Source of the DNA: Bacteroides sp.
Lineage (GTDB): Bacteria; Bacteroidota; Bacteroidia; Bacteroidales; Bacteroidaceae
Length of the DNA: 6,400 bases
Assembly: GCA_019412865.1 (NCBI GenBank)
Contig: DXOJ01000253.1
Span: 1-6,400, forward strand
Direction: 5' to 3'
The position numbers and the translations under genes were made by a program. A model generated the notes under the pieces. It had not been told where the DNA came from and made no database searches. It saw only the letters and a list, made by a program, of their open reading frames with translations. How positions within the stretch are numbered: position 1 is the first letter of the stretch; every line of letters begins with the position of its first letter. Below are positions 5,373 through 6,400 of the stretch, one piece after another.

Positions 5373-5383
5373 CTTGTTATACT
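5373..5383 (+). promoter_or_regulatory. Possible extended -10 promoter for the KilA-N gene
   Basis: TGTTATACT (5375-5383) matches an extended -10 (TGn plus TATACT); there is no good -35. The start would fall near 5390, placing the ribosome binding site at the very 5' end of the RNA. The gene may instead be co-transcribed from upstream. Confidence 0.3.
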
Positions 5384-5390
5384 AAATAAA

Positions 5391-5396
5391 AAGGAG
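5391..5396 (+). promoter_or_regulatory. Ribosome binding site of the KilA-N gene
   Basis: A textbook AAGGAG with an 8-base spacer before the ATG at 5405. It fixes that start. Confidence 0.75.
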
Positions 5397-5404
5397 AATG
5401 GGCC

Positions 5405-5974
5405 ATGAACGAGAATGAACTACATGAGCGATACATACGCTTGGCATTTCAATATGAGTCTGCCATTGATGCCCTTCTGACAAAAGGATTGGTCGATATA
5501 GAAGCGGCCGACGCCGCAAAAGAGAGATTCTATGATACATTGAATGAGGAAAAGCTGCGGACCACACAAAAAATCAGGGACTATCATGAGACCATCAGCC
5601 TGTATATGAGGATGCTGGCCTATGATGGCATGGTCTCCCTGACAGAATTGGCAAGGCAGTATTCCGATGAGTCGCCGGGATATGTAATCCAAAGCTGGAT
5701 GCGCAGCCGCAACACATTAGAGTTTCTCCGCCAATGGGAAAATGACATGAATGAAGGTTTTGATGATAGGGCCTGTGAGGAACTGATTCATCAGGGACAT
5801 ACGACATCACTGACCATTACACCATCTCTGTGGATTCGAAAGACTCACGCTGTTGGGATACAGGTAAAGCAAGGTAAAGGTGGAGGCGTGAGTGCTTACC
5901 CTGAAATTGCTGCAGGCTTCCAGCTATGGATAGATCCGAAGGTTCGGTTGGCAATCGTTAGGAAACATATGTAA
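5405..5974 (+). CDS. KilA-N domain protein, C-terminally short
   Basis: This is a 189-aa protein. Residues 1-70 are a charged helical region. Residues about 72-188 match the KilA-N DNA-binding domain seen in phage and accessory-genome proteins: MVSLTELARQYSDE, then WMRSRNTLEFLRQWE (98-112), LTITPSLWIRKTHAVGI (136-152), a glycine-rich turn with GGGVSAYPEIAAGFQLW (159-175) and IDPKVRLAI. Relatives usually continue as a helix of the FQRLK type for another 80-100 residues, whereas this one stops just after RKHM. Neither of the other two forward frames continues the domain past the stop, so it is either naturally short or cut by a deletion. The role is probably DNA binding in a mobile element; the precise function is unknown. 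Base composition is less AT-rich than the defence operon. It follows the recombinase-domain gene on the same strand. Confidence 0.8.
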   Translation: MNENELHERYIRLAFQYESAIDALLTKGLVDIEAADAAKERFYDTLNEEKLRTTQKIRDYHETISLYMRMLAYDGMVSLTELARQYSDESPGYVIQSWMRSRNTLEFLRQWENDMNEGFDDRACEELIHQGHTTSLTITPSLWIRKTHAVGIQVKQGKGGGVSAYPEIAAGFQLWIDPKVRLAIVRKHM

Positions 5975-5999
5975 AACAGAAATTGATTAAAGTGCATGA

Positions 6000-6149
6000 G
6001 TGGATGGAGAATGGTATGTTTCGTATCAAACCAGTTTACTCCTTCCACCTGCTTATGAGTATGGGTACGATTTGCTTCTTTTCCACAATGCACTTTTCTT
6101 AAGCAGTGAGTATTCGATTGCCCGGTATGCATATCCGCAGGATTACTGA
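6000..6149 (+). CDS. Small hypothetical ORF or gene fragment
   Basis: A 49-codon frame opens with GTG at 6000 and ends with TGA at 6147-6149. It reads VDGEWYVSYQTSL and later LLLFHNALFLSSEYSIARYA, rich in aromatic residues and plausible as a piece of a real protein. No clear ribosome binding site is present and a stop lies in frame just upstream, so it may be a fragment of a decayed gene. I do not recognise it. Confidence 0.3.
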   Translation: MDGEWYVSYQTSLLLPPAYEYGYDLLLFHNALFLSSEYSIARYAYPQDY

Positions 6150-6159
6150 GGCGTGAAAT

Positions 6160-6300
6160 ATGGGTAATATCTCTGAATTAGAACGGCGTATTTCCATTCG
6201 CATTATACTGGAAGACGCTGAGATAATTTTCGCGCTACTATCAAGTGAACAAGATATTAGAGTATCACATAAAAGGAACGTCTCAAATACTAAAAGCTGA
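6160..6300 (+). CDS. Small hypothetical protein
   Basis: A 46-aa frame begins MGNISELERRISIRIILED and has a GAGG eight bases before its ATG (6148-6151). The predicted product is helical and charged, of unknown function. It follows the previous small frame by 10 bases; both could be remnants of one gene or a tiny two-gene unit. Confidence 0.35.
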   Translation: MGNISELERRISIRIILEDAEIIFALLSSEQDIRVSHKRNVSNTKS

Positions 6301-6352
6301 TACATTACTTATTTGTTAATTATGGAGGGAGCAGCTGCTCCATCTACTGAAG

Positions 6353-6400
6353 TGTACCCCATGTCAAGGACAATTTTGAATTTTAGGGGTTAAAAATGAC
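6353..6400 (+). mobile_element. Probable terminal end of a second IS3-family element (continues outside the window)
   Basis: From 6353 the sequence reads TGTACCCCATGTCAAGGACA, followed by an A/T-rich stretch and AGGGGTTAAAAATGAC. A TGTA start followed by a C-run and then GGACA is the usual look of IS3-family (IS150-like) terminal repeats. The partner end and transposase would lie to the right. It shows no similarity to the ends proposed for the IS at 193-1429, so it would be a different element. Confidence 0.4.

Overview
The window looks like an accessory region of a low-to-mid G+C Gram-positive bacterium, most likely a gut-type clostridial Firmicute. This rests on AAGGAG-type ribosome binding sites, U-tract hairpin terminators, a clostridial-style short recombinase-domain protein next to a KilA-N protein, and IS3-family elements. 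The taxon is an inference; no housekeeping protein gene is present to fix it.

Layout. Bases 1-27 are the 3' end of a tRNA with encoded CCA, followed by two strong hairpins (32-89 and 94-131) that probably terminate the tRNA transcript. A single-ORF IS3-family transposase with a complete DD(35)E triad lies on the minus strand (241-1371), inside a probable element of about 1.24 kb (candidate ends 193 and 1429). To its right is an unrecognised gene remnant (about 1428-1840), closed by a strong terminator (1841-1904).

A near-consensus extended -10 promoter (1906-1933) then drives a two-gene AT-rich operon. The first protein has an apparent N-terminal nuclease signature (E...D-x-Q-x-K, Cap4/DUF4297-like). 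The second is an SMC/Rad50-like ABC ATPase with a CxxC hook. The stop and start overlap by 4 bp (ATGA), so the two are probably translationally coupled. This looks like a compact Lamassu / ABC three-component (ABC-3C)-type defence module: the ATPase would sense unusual DNA and license the nuclease. It is the most interesting content here; the defence role is inferred, not shown.

Bases 4642-5000 hold no protein gene but several stacked hairpins and at least two convincing terminators. They are followed by a short protein made only of a large-serine-recombinase 'recombinase' domain with no catalytic serine domain (5001-5351) and a short KilA-N protein (5405-5974). The right edge carries two tiny ORFs (6000-6149, 6160-6300) and, from about 6353, what looks like the terminal repeat of another IS3-family element whose transposase would lie beyond the window.

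Overall this is a mosaic of mobile and defence genes downstream of a tRNA gene, a classic location for genomic islands. The defence operon is bracketed by its own promoter and by terminators, so it can be read as a self-contained cargo cassette.
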